Shown: positions 1 through 13,275, counted from the stretch's first letter. The stretch is DNA of 64,000 nt from Camelus bactrianus (GCF_048773025.1 NC_133544.1:67609501-67673500), one strand, 5' to 3'. A program made the numbers and translations. Notes: generated by a model from the sequence alone, not told the origin.

Positions 1-1740
1 TCCAGAGCCCATAGACTGACACAATTGGTCACTTCTGTGTCCCCTCAAGGAGCACATCGCTAAACCACTGGCCCAAGTTGGTGGGTGAGAATGAGGAGAG
101 GGGGTGGGGAGATGGTGATGCAGGGAGAGACCAGTATCCCCTACACCCTTCCCAAGAGTATCTATCTGAACAGAAAACCGACCATGATAAATCAGAAACC
201 CACGTAGATACCGGTACGGGGCTGAGGCTTTGCTCCCACACCAGTCAATGGAAAATTTTAGGTGATGGTGTTCATTTTGCCCAACTCAGGGATGTAGGCC
301 CCAAATTGTAATGGAAATGGCAATGCTGATCCCAAGAAGCAGAAAGCCTTGTTTATTAGCACAGCTCCAGTGCTCCAGAAGTTCCCCTACCCCAGCCTAA
401 AGAGCAAACCCCAATATGTTGTTCTGCTTTTGTGTAGTAAGACTTTTCTTTGATCAGGAAACTAGCCTTTATTCTGCCTCAGTCTGAGAGCTGAAATGCT
501 ACACCTGCCCCCTTTCTCACCTGGAACATGTTTGTGTGAATCTGAGAGACTGTGTCGTGGCTCTAAGTTTAGTTGCTTCTGTTCCCTCTGTTTCATAGGG
601 ATGTCACTATGGAGAGAGTAAACGCACCTTCCCAAAGTGTCTGATTCAGTCACAAGCACGTAGACAGTATTTTTAAACCCTTGACGTTGATGTTGGGCAA
701 CTGCTGAGAATAAATGGATGCTCTTTGTTTCCTCAGATATTTGCGGGTGCAGAAGGTCTAGATAACATTTTATAATGTCACCACCCTGAGACTGATGCAC
801 ACCAATATGCCTTTTACCAAAAAAAAAAAAAAAAAAAAGTGTCACGCTAGGAAAACACAGTACCTGGTTGTCAGAGCTTGTGTCATTTCCAATAAAGTAA
901 CTTTCACCCTCCTAGTCTCTCTGCACATTAAATTCCCAGCATCAACCAAGAAGATATTCAGTCCTCAGTGTCTGATTTTGAACAAAAGGCTTCAAAGAAC
1001 TCTGGGAGATTCAGGCTTGCCTTCACCTGTGTGGAAACTCAGATGTGTCCTTGTTCTCTCATTTTACAAATCACTTAGCAAAATATTTGAAATGAATTCA
1101 CTCTCTGATTGGCAAAAGCATGATTTAGAAATCAGAAGCCAAACAGAATCAGAACAGTGATGCTTATTTTGCGAATGTAGATACGAATAAGAGGAAGAAT
1201 CCAGTTTTGTGGCTAAATGGGGTTTCCTTGAAATCAAGATGTGGTTTATTCCCTCGGTGCCTTCGTCTTGCTTAAGCAGTGGAGATTTCTACATAATAAC
1301 CTCCATCTCCTTGAAGAAAGACTGAGTGTTACTTAGGATCTTTTCCTCCCGTGGTGCTATTTTTAAAACTGTCCTCATAGTTGGTCAATTATCTAACTCT
1401 GCTCCAAGTTTTCCATGTAGAAAACTTTTAGCCAAATTGGTTAGGTTTTGGGTTTCTGGTTATGTGGAAAACAACCATTGTTTGGAGAATTAAACTCATC
1501 TAAGTACACCCACACAGAACTACAGAGAAGATAATTTAATTTTCTGTGATGTTCCGGAAGTTATTTACAGAGTAGTCTCATTTTGTACTTGAGTTCTTGT
1601 CACATACTATGGCATAATATATATGACAGATGTAGAATACTGAGCTAAACTAAAATGATGACATGCTGAAAAGTTGCTTATATGAATTAATTGCTGGTGT
1701 CAGCATACCTGTTATCTGTTTATTCCTCTTAAAAATCAAG
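1..1740. other. Intergenic, unclassified
   Basis: No exon or clear repeat is recognised apart from the A20 run. The short ORFs here lack known domains. Confidence 0.5.
819..838 (+). repeat. A20 run
   Basis: A homopolymer run with no recognised element before it. It could be an old retroposon tail. Confidence 0.9.
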
Positions 1741-2605
1741 CATAGATCAGACTTCTGGTTCTGGCCAGGATAGAGCATCCTGTTCCTCCCAGGTCCTCCC
1801 TCTTACAACTGGGGACTTAATACAACAAGCAAACAGAGGAAGACTCCAAGGAGGAAAGATGAAGGTGGACTGCTAGGGGCTTTGGGACAGTGATGAGTGA
1901 TGAGTTCTTCAGGTCTCTTTATTGTCTTCCGTATACCCCAGACAGGAACCATAGTGGCCTCCATCCAGGACCTGCCAACAGACAGAGATAAAGTAAGCTC
2001 TGTCTCATTCTCCAACCAAGGAACAAACGAAAGAGTGGTCTCACAATGGAAAGCCTTTTTGGCCATACCTGCCCTATTCTAGCCAAATACTAATGGGAAA
2101 ATTGCACCCCTCCCCCATTTCAGTGGGGCAGTGGGCAGCTGATCTTTCTTCCCACCCTACCCCTGCAGAGGCAGCCAGGGGTACTCCCATTCTCTTGCCT
2201 GGTGGTGTTGGAGGGACCGGTCAGGGAGCTGATCTTACGTTTCCTGCCTGTTAGAAGCAGGCAGTGCTCCCGTTCTCCCTCCAGGGTGGTGTCAGCCAGG
2301 TGGCATGAAGGATCCTTGCGATGGAACTGTGCTGTGTTTTGGTGGCCATATGAATCTACGCATGTGATAGAATTATAGCACTAAATACACACACACACAC
2401 GAGTGCCTGTAAAAGTAGAAGTGGTGATACCTGAATGCTGCTGATGGACTGTATCAGTGTCAATTTTCCAGCTATAATATGGTTCTGTAGATACACAAGA
2501 AATTACCACTGGGGGGAATTGGATGAAGGGTACATGAGATCTCTGGGTTATTTTTTATAATTGTGAATCTACAATCCTCTCAAAATATAAAAGTATTGAA
2601 AATAA
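1741..2605 (+). mobile_element. L1M/HAL1-type element, 5-prime block joined to 3-prime end
   Basis: It begins near GACTTCTGGTTCTGGCCAGG (5-prime type). It ends with L1 3-prime text (ACCACTGGGGGGAATTGGAT, GTGAATCTACAATCCTCTCA). Confidence 0.6.
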
Positions 2606-3477
2606 AGTATAAGGTGCACCCTCAAAATCGAGTTTTTGTTTTTGTTTTTTTTCAGTTTCCAATCAGTTTGATTCTGAATGAATTAGTTCCCATGAGTCCC
2701 CATGTTCAGGTTACCATAGTTATGAAATTTAATTACCAGTCGCACTAAATATATCACGTTCCCTATATTTATAGAAAGGGTGCTGGCTGGCCGAGTTTGG
2801 ATCTGGCAGGTGGAGTTAGGCGCCGTTGAGGCCGAAGAGGTTCCAAGGTCCACAGGCACGTCGATGAATCAGGAGCTGATGACAGCAGGCAAACCACAGC
2901 ATGATGGAGGAGCCCCAGAAGGAGAGTTCATACTTACTTAGGGTGGAATCTGGCACAATGAGCAGCCTCAGCAAAAGGGCCTGGAGACTGGAGAGGAGTC
3001 ATGCTTCTGATTAATAGCGTGGTAACTATTTACAACATCCCAGCTGAGCTACTCCCGGAGAGAGTGAACACCTGGAACTGAAAGGCCTATTTTGCAAACA
3101 AAGAGAGCCGCCCCACAGTAAAAGAGCAGGACTTAGAGGATGGGAAGTCAGTTCCTGCTCTGGTCCGGATCCCCAGCTGAGCAGTGAAGGATGTTTAGCC
3201 TAAGACGCAGCGCCAGGAGAAGGCGTCTATGAGGCCTGGGGTGTTGGCAGCCGGGAGTAGGTGGTACAGGCTGGGCGAATGCTGGCCAGGGTCGACTAGG
3301 CATGGCAGCAGCCAGAGAGCACAGTCCACACTCTACCCTGAGCCTCTGTGAGATACCCTCCGGGACTCTGGGAAATGTCAAAGAGGTCGGCACCTAGAAA
3401 AGGCAGGACTGTGTGAGGGATGGGGAAGGGAACCATCAGTTTTGCAGGAAGGGCCATCAAGCAGACAAAAATCTAGG
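2606..3477. other. Intergenic, unclassified, moderately GC-rich
   Basis: Nothing recognised between the L1 end and the MER5 pair. Confidence 0.5.
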
Positions 3478-3772
3478 CCAGTTGTTCTCAATCTTGGCCA
3501 CACGTAGAATCACCCGGGGAGCTGATGGCTGGGGATTCCCTCCATAGATTTTAATTTAATTGGTCTGGTTGCACCTGACATTTGGAGATCTCAAACTTTA
3601 ACTTCCATCAGAATCACCTGGAGAGCTGGGTAAACCTCAGATTGCTGGACCCCGTCCCTAGAGTTTCTGATTCAGTAGGTCTGAGGTGGAGCATGAGAAT
3701 TTGCATTTCTAAGACACTCCTGTATGATGCTGGTGCTGAAGGAACACACTCTTTGTGGCACTGACTTAGGCA
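3478..3772 (+). mobile_element. Two MER5/Charlie-type hAT fragments in tandem or nested
   Basis: The first (3478-3580) reads GTTGTTCTCAATCTTGGCCA and CACCCGGGGAGCTGATGG. The second (3590-3772) reads CATCAGAATCACCTGGAGAG and GATTCAGTAGGTCTGAGGTG. Both are non-autonomous hAT-type MITE-like elements. Strand is by convention only. Confidence 0.7.
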
Positions 3773-4064
3773 AATGTCTCCTGAGATAACATCTATATCC
3801 ACCAGGTAGTGTGGGTGCTGGAGACGCTGGATACTGAGAAGCAGTTTAGAGGAAGAGCAAATCTATAGGCTCAGAAAAACCTGAGCCTCACCACTGCCTC
3901 TGCACTTATTAACTACATGATCCTAAAGAATTTACTGAAATTTTCTAGACATAAATTTTCCCATCAGGCAGACCAGAAAAATTGTGGCATCTACTAGTAA
4001 GATTGTTGCAAATAATTAATGTTTAAAAAGTGTTTTCATCATTGATAGACATATTACATATATT

Positions 4065-4190
4065 GTAACAATTTAATCCCCAACCAGGGTTCAGAGAAGT
4101 TAAGCTACTTGTCCAAAGTCACACAGCTATTAGGACTCGGTTAGAATTTGAACACTAGGCAATCTGACTCCCAAACTCATGCAACGGAAA
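4065..4190 (+). mobile_element. MIR fragment
   Basis: Contains GAGAAGTTAAGCTACTTGTC and AAAGTCACACAGCTATTAGG, the MIR core and tail. Confidence 0.75.
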
Positions 4191-4194
4191 GAGA

Positions 4195-5095
4195 CCATCA
4201 GGAGATCCAGACACTGAAGTTATCTGACATGTATGTTAGATATATATTTAAAAACTGATTAATATGTTCAAGAAAATAAATGGAAAAGTAGAGAAATTCA
4301 TCAAAGAATAGGAATTTATGAAGAAAGAATCACATGAAATTCTAAAACTAAAAAATAGAATAAATAATAACTTGGATGAATTTAAAAGCAGATTGACACA
4401 GTTGAAAAGAGGATTAATGAGCTTTAAGGTAGGACAATAGAATATATTCAGACTAAAGCATAGAGAACAAAAGAAAGCAAGGCTAGTTTAACATGTAAAA
4501 ATCATGTGTGTCATTCAGCACATTAACAGGATACAGGAGAATAATCATATGATTTATCCAATATATGCAGAAAACACATTTGAGAAAAGTTAATATCCAT
4601 TCATAATAAAAGCTCTTAGTAAACAAAGAACAGGAAGAAAACCCGTAATCTAATAAAGAGTATCTACATCAAAGCTACAGCAAACATTATATTTTATCTC
4701 TTGTTCCCTGAGATTGTAAAGTAGACAAAGATGCCAGCTAGCATCACTTCTGTCCTATATTATACCAGGGCTTCTAAGCAGTGCAGTAAGGCAAGAAATA
4801 TAATAAAAGTTATAAAAACTGGAAAGGAAGAAACAAAGCTGTCATAACTGTGAGTGTAAAAAATACAAAAGGATTTAGAGTCAAACTAATTCAGTAAATG
4901 AACGGAACAAAGTCAGTGAATTAAGGGGCAATATACAAAAACCAACTCTGTATGCCAGCAATAAACCAATGGAAAAATAACATTTAAAATATGCATCAGA
5001 AAACATCAATACCTAGAATCAAAGCCAATTAAATCTATTTAAGACCTCTATACACAAAGCTGAAACATCAGTGCAATACGTTAAAGACCTGCGTA
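4195..5095 (+). mobile_element. Old L1 fragments (5-prime/ORF1-like and ORF2)
   Basis: ORF2-like text such as CACATTAACAGGATACAGGA, AGTGCAGTAAGGCAAGAAAT and AACTCTGTATGCCAGCAATA appears from about 4500. The part before it resembles L1M 5-prime sequence. Confidence 0.7.
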
Positions 5096-5454
5096 AATAT
5101 CATCCCTAATCTTTCCTGCCAGAGCATGCATCTCCTTTTCTTCTGATCTCTGCAAGCAACCCCTTTTAAAAAATCTGTCTAGCCCAGGGCCAAGCCAACT
5201 TGATTCCCAGCACAAGAATAACTCCTTCCTGTGGCCTCACCCCTAGCCAGCCCTGCTCTGCCGACTCCATCTTCTAATGGATACAGGTTTCTCGTTCTAT
5301 ACAGATTGCAGGTCATAAACCCACGCGCCTCAGTCAGGTGCCTTTACTATCTTCTTTGTGCTTACCCTTTTTCTCTTTTTGAAATGTAGGCTTCCGAAGT
5401 CCAGGAACCATTGTGTATTATTTCCCTCACAGCCTACTAATGAGTTATAGTTTT

Positions 5455-5553
5455 TAAAAAATATATTTTAATTCTTATTTTTTATTGAAGTGTAGTCAAT
5501 TTACAATGTTAGTTTCATGTGTACAGCAAAGCAACTCAGTTATACACACTAAG
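5455..5553 (-). mobile_element. L1 3-prime tail, 99 bp, antisense
   Basis: The reverse complement carries the artiodactyl-type L1 end (ACTGAGTTGCTTTGCTGTAC ... CAATAAAAAATAAG). A perfect 13-bp duplication GAGTTATAGTTTT lies at 5442-5454 and 5554-5566. Confidence 0.9.
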
Positions 5554-6361
5554 GAGTTATAGTTTTGATTGAGTGAAGCTAAGAAAAATAAAATGGTTTT
5601 TAAGAACTTTATTTTAATCTGGTTTTTTTTTTAAAGTTTTATTCCATATTTTGGCTCTTAAGGATATTTGGATGTGGAAAAAGCTATTTAAAAATTTAGT
5701 TGCCTTTGCTATTGCTTACTTTCAACTCACCTTTTTGGTAGTCTTGAAAAACAACCAAAGGATGATAAATTTTCTGAGCAATGAACTGAGAAGGAATTCT
5801 TATCCTACGATAAATCTTCTCCAGATTCTGTCGAGTTACACTAAAAAAAATTAAGGTATGTAAGTTGGGGGAAGGAAAGGAGGGGGTACGTAGCCTGGGT
5901 GTTCACATATAGCAGTGTGTCAATACCGTGGGGAAAAATTTAACCTTGGCCAAACAAAGAGGGGAAAATCATGAGTGTATTAGAGACCTATGCTGACTTG
6001 TCCCCCTGCCCTGCCTGCAGAATCAGAGCCAGATTCCTCTCCTGTGCTAATTTATGGATTTTCTCTAGTAGAAAGTAGGATGTGAATCTCACCTCCAAAG
6101 TGAATTTGAGATACTCAATTTAGGGACTACGTGGAAACAGAAATAAAAAGCAACCACTTCACAACCAAAGTTCTTTTCATTAAAGTGTCAGAACGTCTTT
6201 CAAAGCTGATGTCTCCTATTTCATATAAATGAAAAGAAAATCAGATGACACAAGGCCAGGAAAATAAACAACGTGTTTATAATTAGAAGCTCTTCCAGAG
6301 ACCTGGTCACGTCTGTGTGTGATATGATAGAGTCTGAGCATTTCGTGAGAGACCAGGAGGC

Positions 6362-6389
6362 AAAAAAAAAAAAAAAAAACAAAAAAAAA
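6362..6389 (+). repeat. A-rich run (A18 C A9)
   Basis: A homopolymer run. No SINE head is recognisable upstream. Confidence 0.9.
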
Positions 6390-7009
6390 CCTCTCTTCAA
6401 GAAAGAGCCCTGCACATGTAATAAAAATGCCCACGGGGTCAGGCCACCCCACTACCCAGCGGGGCTGCCGTGGGGACCCTGGAGTGTCCAGGAAGTGGTC
6501 TGGGAAAGTTTACCCTGCTCCCTTCTCCCAGTTCCCAAAACTATATCCCTTTCTGTTTAACTAATTAGAGGCTCATTGGGGATTATCAAGGTATTTATTT
6601 TTTCCCCTTACCCCGGTAAAGGTAAGCCTATTGTATTACAGATACGCATTACTCTTGCTTTAATTAGGTTTTATGCAATTTGATCATCTAAAAGCAAAGA
6701 TTTAGACTGGAACCAAAGTCAGTTGATCCTTTTTGCTGGCTTGAGCTGGCTGGTTGTGGTGGTGATGCTGCTGGTATTGTCACAATGTCTAGTTTTAGAA
6801 CAACAAAGAGAGAAGAATGTTAACTGGCACAGGGGAGGCATACTCAGAAGACGACTGAGGAACTTGGCAGTGGAGAGAAGATTTGGGAAGGGGGAAAATG
6901 TGTATTCTTTTTATCAAGTGCCCTTCTGCAGGCAACTGTTGACTGTCTACGTCTCCATAGCTGGGACTCTGCAATGGATAGACCATAACTCCTAATATTT
7001 ATTTGAAAA

Positions 7010-7290
7010 AAAGTGTAAGACACAATCCCCAAGGACTTTGTCCAGACAGTGTTGAATGGAGAAAGAGGCTACTACAGGCTGGAGTGATCAGGGAAGGCTT
7101 CCTGGAGGAGGTAGTATTTGGTCTTGGGGTCTGAGTAGAGTTGACCAGGAGGACAGGAGAGGGAGTGACATCCCAAACAAGAGAAAAAGCAACATCATAG
7201 AGGTGGGAAAGTTCAAGACATTTTCGAAGGAAACTAAGGAAAGTGGCCTGGCTGAAGCAGAGATGTTCAGGGATATAGTTTATTAAGTGC
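7010..7290 (-). mobile_element. L2 fragment, antisense
   Basis: CAGGGAAGGCTTCCTGGAGG is the reverse of the common L2 CCTCCAGGAAGCCTTCCCTG. The text after it follows L2 in reverse. The pieces at 7690-7770 may continue it. Confidence 0.65.
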
Positions 7291-8249
7291 ATTTGACAGT
7301 TTAATTAAAAGGAGAGAGAGAGAAATTCATTCCAATGACATGCTTCTTGAGCAGAAACTTGGTTTTTAACCAAAAATAATGATCATATCAGAAGCACAAG
7401 GGTAAACTGAAGTCACCAGAAAAGGTTACTTGGGTTTGGATGCAAATATAATAAAGAATTAAACTCATATACATGTGATTGATAAAAAGCTCCTGCCTTA
7501 GATGAACCCACCACATACCTTCTCCAGGCTTATACCCCAGTGGGTGAACACTTACCAGGACATTTCACCTCATACAGCAACAGCTGTCCAGTCATATTTC
7601 TCTAGTCAGTTCACGATTTTATTCTCTGTATTAGTTCACACCCTTTCCATTTCCTTCAAACCTTCAATGAGACAGCTCACTGAGGGCCTCACGTGGCCTT
7701 GTTAAGGACGTTGGTCTTTATCTTAAGAGAAATTAGAAGATATCAAAGGATTTAAACAGTGAAATGGCAGGTTTAGAGGAAGGAAGAGGGTGCTATGGCT
7801 TCAGAGAAGGAGGTTTGTAACAAGAAGGGCAGAAAAGGTGACAAGTGGAAAAAGGAGGGTGGTGGGGGAGTGTGCATGGAGGGGTACATGCCCCTCTGAT
7901 GGGCTGGTGGCAGAAGAGCTCAGGAAGAAACCAGGGGAGGCGGAGGGATGAGACATTTGAATAAGCGGTTTGAGGGAGCTGGGGAACTGGCGGATGCTCT
8001 GACGGCACAGGAAGACTCTGGAAAGGAGGCAAGGAGAGAGGGTGCGTGCTGGGAGGACCAGCACCTGCAATTCAGTCCCAACCATCTCCTGCAGGCAGGT
8101 GGGCACTGGGCCTAATGGAGACTCCGTGGCTTGTGAGGTTGCCTGGCAGGCAGCCGCAGTTTCACATAAAGTGATTTGGGGTCCATTTAATTTCTAATCA
8201 TGAGGAATTTAGAGGAGCTGAGCATCAAGCAGGACCTCCTGTCCTTGTG

Positions 8250-8314
8250 CTATTAATAGTGCCTGGGTTCTGGCTGGGAACCTTGTTATCCTGATCTTGC
8301 GCTGTTGTTTTATC
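8250..8314. promoter_or_regulatory. MEF2-type site with nearby GATA-type sites
   Basis: CTATTAATAG at 8250-8259 fits the MEF2 consensus YTAWWWWTAR on both strands. TTATC (GATAA reversed) occurs at 8286-8290 and 8310-8314. No repeat overlaps it. A role is inference only. Confidence 0.2.
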
Positions 8315-8832
8315 CGCATAAGTCGCTGGAGAAGGTTGCTTTTTCATCTTCTCAGTCCTCCCTTCGTGCACCTGCACACTGTGTCCCAGCTAGTACTGTA
8401 GAAACGGGGGTTGCAATCTTCCCTTTGAATCCTGTTCTCATAGGTGCAGGGTGATGGTCTGCATCCCTCCTGGGCTGCAAGAGAAGGACCCGATTCCCTC
8501 CTCACCAGCAACGGACACCGTGATGGGGCGGACCAGGAGTCACATGACACACGGGCTTACGCAGAACAGGAGGAGTACAGGTTGAGCCTACAACAGGAAA
8601 AGATACTCTCACCCAAGGCAATTAGCCCAGCACAAGCTGTGAGGGCTCTTCATCTTCCTAAGGAAGGTTTCCAGGGCCAAGGCCCATTCTTACGTGGTCG
8701 CACAGGAGTTGAAAGGCTGCATGCTCATGACTGCGTTTCTCAACAACTGCCTCACAGAGTCCTGGGATTCTTAGAGTTGGAGGAATCCCAACTGTTCTGG
8801 TGCCCATGTAACTGCCCACTGCCTGCTATGCA

Positions 8833-9421
8833 GAACTTGGCTGTCACACACTGAGATGCTCCATGAGCTGTCCCAGTCCTATGCTGTGTCCCAGTGAATC
8901 CACCCAGTTACCAACCATTCCTGGGTCTGATTCAGCTACTAAGCCAAAATGCTGACACTTGAGAGATGGAGTGTGTGAACCACCAACAGCAAAGTAAGAC
9001 CAAATATATGACAATAGGAGTCTGACCCACGAGGTCTGCAGCAACCAATCCAGGAGACCAAACCTCAACCCCTGTAGCGATCAGCCCAGAACCATCAGGA
9101 CTTGGTCAACGACTGCCAGCTTCCCTACTTTTTATCCCTGCTTCCAGTGCAGGATCAGCCCGAGAAAGTCAAATATGCTCCCCCAACCAATCACATAAGA
9201 TGCCCTGCCACTAGTTAGCCTGCTCCCTGCTTCCCCAGGCCAAACCCCTCCAATCAGAGCACACCTGAAGCCTTCTCCTCTTTGCACTATGAAGCTTTTC
9301 TACTCCCCTACCTGCCTTTAAGTCTCTGCCAAACACCAGTGAAGGCGGCTGGGTCCCTTGCCATAGAGAGCTTTCAATAAATAGCCTTTGTTCTCATTTG
9401 AGTATTCTTTATTTCCACACA
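8833..9421 (+). mobile_element. Probable solo LTR of an endogenous retrovirus (ERV1-like), fossil
   Basis: A C-rich promoter-like block (CCAATCAGAGCACACC near 9252) is followed by a pyrimidine-rich stretch, an AATAAA at 9376-9381 and a T-rich end, as in class I LTRs. No internal viral genes adjoin it. The family and both edges are uncertain. The divergence suggests an old insertion. Confidence 0.55.
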
Positions 9422-9544
9422 TTAGTGGACAATAAATTAAATAAACTTGGATTTATCTCCTAGATATCATGGAGTTGGTGAAATAAAACTCATAACTAGA
9501 ATGTGTTGAAAGTAACCTGAAGGGAACAGAACTACATTTTGATA

Positions 9545-10600
9545 TTTTTTTCCCTCAGTTTTATTGAGTTACAATTGACACAAAATATTGAATTCGTTTA
9601 AGGTATACAACATAATTTGATATATGTATATATTGGGAAATAATATATAATAAGTTTATGTCTCTCACCTCACATAGTTACAAATTTTTTCTTGTGATGA
9701 GAACTTTTAAGATCTCTTAGCAACTTTCACATATTCAGTACAGTATTGTTAACTATAGTTGTATATAACAATATAGTTAACTATTGTATATTTGAAAGTA
9801 ATGGACATATTGTACATTATATCCCCCAAAGGTATTTATCATGGAAATTTGTATCTTTTGACCACCTTTACCCATTTCTCCAACCCCCTACCCTTGGCAA
9901 ACACCAATCTGTTTTCTGCTTCCATGGGTTTGTTTTCTTTTTGTTTGCACATATAAGTGAGGCCATACAGTATTTGTCTTTCTTTGATTTATTTCACTTA
10001 GCATAGTGCCTTCAAAGTCCATCCATGTTGTTGCAAATGGCAAGATTTCCTTCTTTATGGTTGATACTATCCCATTGTGTGTATATACATAAATATATAA
10101 ATATATATATATTTTTTTTCTTGATCCACTCATCCATCAATGGACATGGATTATTTCCATGTCTTGGCTATTATAAATAATGCTGCTATGAACATGAGAA
10201 TGCAGATATTTCTTCAAGACAGTGGTTTTGCTTCCTTCAGTTATATACCCAGAAGTAGAATTGCTGGATCATATAGCAGTTCTATTTTTAATTTTTTGAG
10301 GAACCTCCATATTGTTTTCCATAGTGACTACACAAATTCCCATTTCCACCAAGAGTGCACGAGGGTTCCCTTTCCTCCATATCCTTGCCAACATTTGTTA
10401 CCTCTTGTCTTTTTGATGGTAGCCATTCTAACACAGGTGTGGGATGATATCGCACTGTAGTTTTGATTTGCATTTCCCTGATGATAAGTGATGTTGAGCA
10501 CCTCTTCATGTACCTGTTGGCCATTTTTATGTCTTCTCTGGAAAAATGTCTATTCCGTTCCTCTGCCCATTTTTTAATCAGATTTTTTGTTTTGCTATTT
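9545..10600 (-). mobile_element. Old L1 (L1MA/MB-like) 3-prime region, antisense
   Basis: Read on the minus strand it gives the end of ORF2 and the 3-prime UTR. Plus-strand hallmarks are CTGCTATGAACATGAGAATG, CCACCAAGAGTGCACGAGGG and TGATTTGCATTTCCCTGATG. The reading frame is broken throughout. Confidence 0.85.
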
Positions 10601-13174
10601 CACTGTATAGAAATGAAGTTTTAAAAAGTGTTTAAGTAATATGAAATCCACGGTCATGGTCACAGCAGAAAACACTTGGCTAGGGAGAAAAGAAAAGAGA
10701 AAGGCACATCCTGTTTCTGCAGAACATGCAACAGTGCATCAAGCCAGAATGAAGACCAGGGCAGTATTTTCATGAAGTAGATTATAAAACTGGCAAAAAG
10801 ACAAATTCTAGTAAAAGATGTGATTATGAAATATCTGGAAAGCCTAATTCTTTCCAAAATAAAGAGGTACATTTCTGATTTGCTTTGTTAATATTTTAGG
10901 GATAAAAGAAAACCACAAAACCAAAAAGATTATGTGGAAGTGGAGGAGGAATCAGAACTAACAATCTCATTAAAAAGCTTGGAAAATATGGGAGGAATGG
11001 AATGAACTGAATTGAACGAACTGGAGAATGCACAGCTCTGCAAGCAACAGACAAGGAAAGATGGCTGCACCTTGGCAGAGGTTTTCTAGGGTCTTGAAAG
11101 AGTCAGCCGGATCACTGTTGGAAATTTCACAGCCTGTTTTTATCCTTCTATTCAGCATTATAGCTACAAGAGTCCCCACATTTACATATAAAGCAGTGAA
11201 GACTGGAGTTACGTTATTTCAGCGTATGGCCTTATTTCTGATATGCTAATATTGGTAGATATTTTGGGCAGTTAGGGCTAAAAACTGAAATAAGAAAAGC
11301 CAGCACCTACACTCTACTACAGTTATATTTCCCACTTAGAGTTAGTGTTTTCAAGTTGCCCACATTTCATTTTAATCAACTTTTGTTTTACATTGTTCTA
11401 TTATCACTTTACCAAATCAACCTATGAAGTTTGTATTAAAAAGCAATATTACTCATGATTTCAGCAGCTTGGGAATCAGTCCTTTCTCACTAGAGGGGAA
11501 GAAATGAATCCTGAGATAAGGGGCCAAGTCTTAGGTCTTCCAAATGCATTTCTCAGCATGCATGCATTCCAGAATTTTCAGCTGTATCTGCATTTTAATA
11601 TAACAGCCAATAGTATGAAGAGAAGATATTGGAAAAATCATCTCAGTTCACCTCTGCATCAAGCAAATTGTTAGCATTGCAGACTGATAGTTTTTTCATT
11701 GGAAGATTGAAATGATTCTCTTTTTTGACAGGTAAATATAATTCACTAAATAAATATTTGCTATCATTAAATAATACTTGCCTATTGACTATATCCAAGA
11801 GACTATGATTGCTACTATAAAACAGGCTGAATGAAAGATCGAAGATTTAGTCTCCAAGGTTATTAAGTGTGAAAATATTTTTCCTTGTTTCTGCCAATCA
11901 GTGTTTCTCTCAGAGGCATCCAATCTGTATATCTTAGAATGCCATAAAAATGGTTACACATTTACTTACTTAACACAACTTCTTTGAAAAAGCATTGGCC
12001 AAACTGATCCACCTTTTTACAATTAATAACCAAATGCGGTTCTTTTTGGGAGGCTTGGGAATTATCTGAAAAGTATATTTGAAGTAGTCCCCAGAAACAC
12101 AGCCTGACCAATAGACAATGTTGATTCTATGAAGTTCCCCGTTTGTTTAGGAGGTATGAGCATCGGGTGTCTCATGAAATGCCTGCTAGGGTGCCACCTT
12201 TTCCACCAAGTCTCATGGTTATAAACATAAAAATAGAGAGAAAGGTGCATCTTAGAATCCAGGTAATATAAGGTTCTTATAAATATACATATACATACAT
12301 ATATCATTTGTATTTTTTCTCATAAGCACATCTCCATATATTTTAACCTTTCAAACACACACACACCACCACCACCATCATTGTCGTCATCTATGTGGGA
12401 AAACCTCCAACATCACAGTAAGTATATTTCAGTCTCACATCCTGATTAACACATGCCATCAGTAGGAGCACACTTCTCACGTAAGCGAAGCAATTTTCAC
12501 AGTTTGGGTGCCGTTCTCCCTTCTTTAGATATTATGGTGCAAATAAGAATTTCAGTGCAATGATTATCATGGGAGGTTTAAATATATGGCAGTCAGGAAA
12601 CTCCCAGAGTAGATGAAGAACTTCTAAACATCACATGTACACATGACGGCTAAGTGTAAACAGCTGTGGTGATCCCAACATTGATTTTCATTGTGTTTAG
12701 AGGCATTTAAGTCATGTCACAAATGGAACTGGATTCTTTTTATGTTGATTTATAGAATTTTAATTATTCAGGATGAGCCACTTTCTAAAAGTCATTAAAG
12801 AGTTTAGATGTGACATTTGCGGGAAAGGGGGGAGGTAAACATGGCTCCTAACCACAGGAGAAAAATATAAGGCAAAGGAGAAAAGATAAACAAGAACAGA
12901 AGATGACATAGCCATCTGTCAGCCTCCCAAAGGAGATGATGGTTCTCATGATGGTGTTTCCTGTTTTCTTTTTCAATGCTTTACCCGGCCTCATGCTGCT
13001 CAGTTAGCAGCATTTAGGTACAGGATTGACACAGACTGATCATAGGTGACTGCCTTTAGGAATCCCTGACATATAATCTGGCTTGTCCACTAGCAGACTT
13101 TGGAAAATGGTTTTAAAGCACATGTTTTAATCCAGGATAAGAATCTCAATGTTACTAAGAGAAGACAGACTTTT
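10601..13174. other. Intergenic, AT-rich, repeat-poor
   Basis: No repeat or exon is recognised over about 2.5 kb apart from a short AC/CAC run. Such repeat-poor blocks may hold conserved regulatory DNA, which cannot be judged from one sequence. Confidence 0.45.
12353..12380 (+). repeat. Short AC then CAC repeat
   Basis: Reads ACACACACAC then CACCACCACCACC. Confidence 0.85.
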
Positions 13175-13193
13175 TACATACATACATACATAC
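13175..13193 (+). repeat. ACAT tetranucleotide repeat
   Basis: About five units, followed by further TATACA-rich sequence to 13240. Confidence 0.9.
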
Positions 13194-13275
13194 ACACTCA
13201 TATACATATATAACTCTATGTATTTATATATATTTCAGATGCAGGGCAAAAGATACCATAGACAAAGTAATTACA

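Larger units (their letters stand above)
5567..8832. other. Intergenic, mostly unclassified
   Basis: It holds the antisense L2 at 7010-7290, an A-rich run at 6362 and the MEF2/GATA motif group near 8250. Otherwise nothing is recognised. Confidence 0.5.

Noticed and set aside
462-845. 127-codon minus-strand ORF as a gene
   Set aside because: It begins inside an A20 run read as poly-Phe and has no domain or context.
8444-8854. 136-codon plus-strand ORF as a gene
   Set aside because: No recognised domain, composition typical of chance frames, and it runs to the edge of a probable LTR.
9755-9785. Palindrome-like GTTAACTATAG region as an origin or attachment site
   Set aside because: It is part of the usual AT-rich 3-prime UTR of an old L1 copy.
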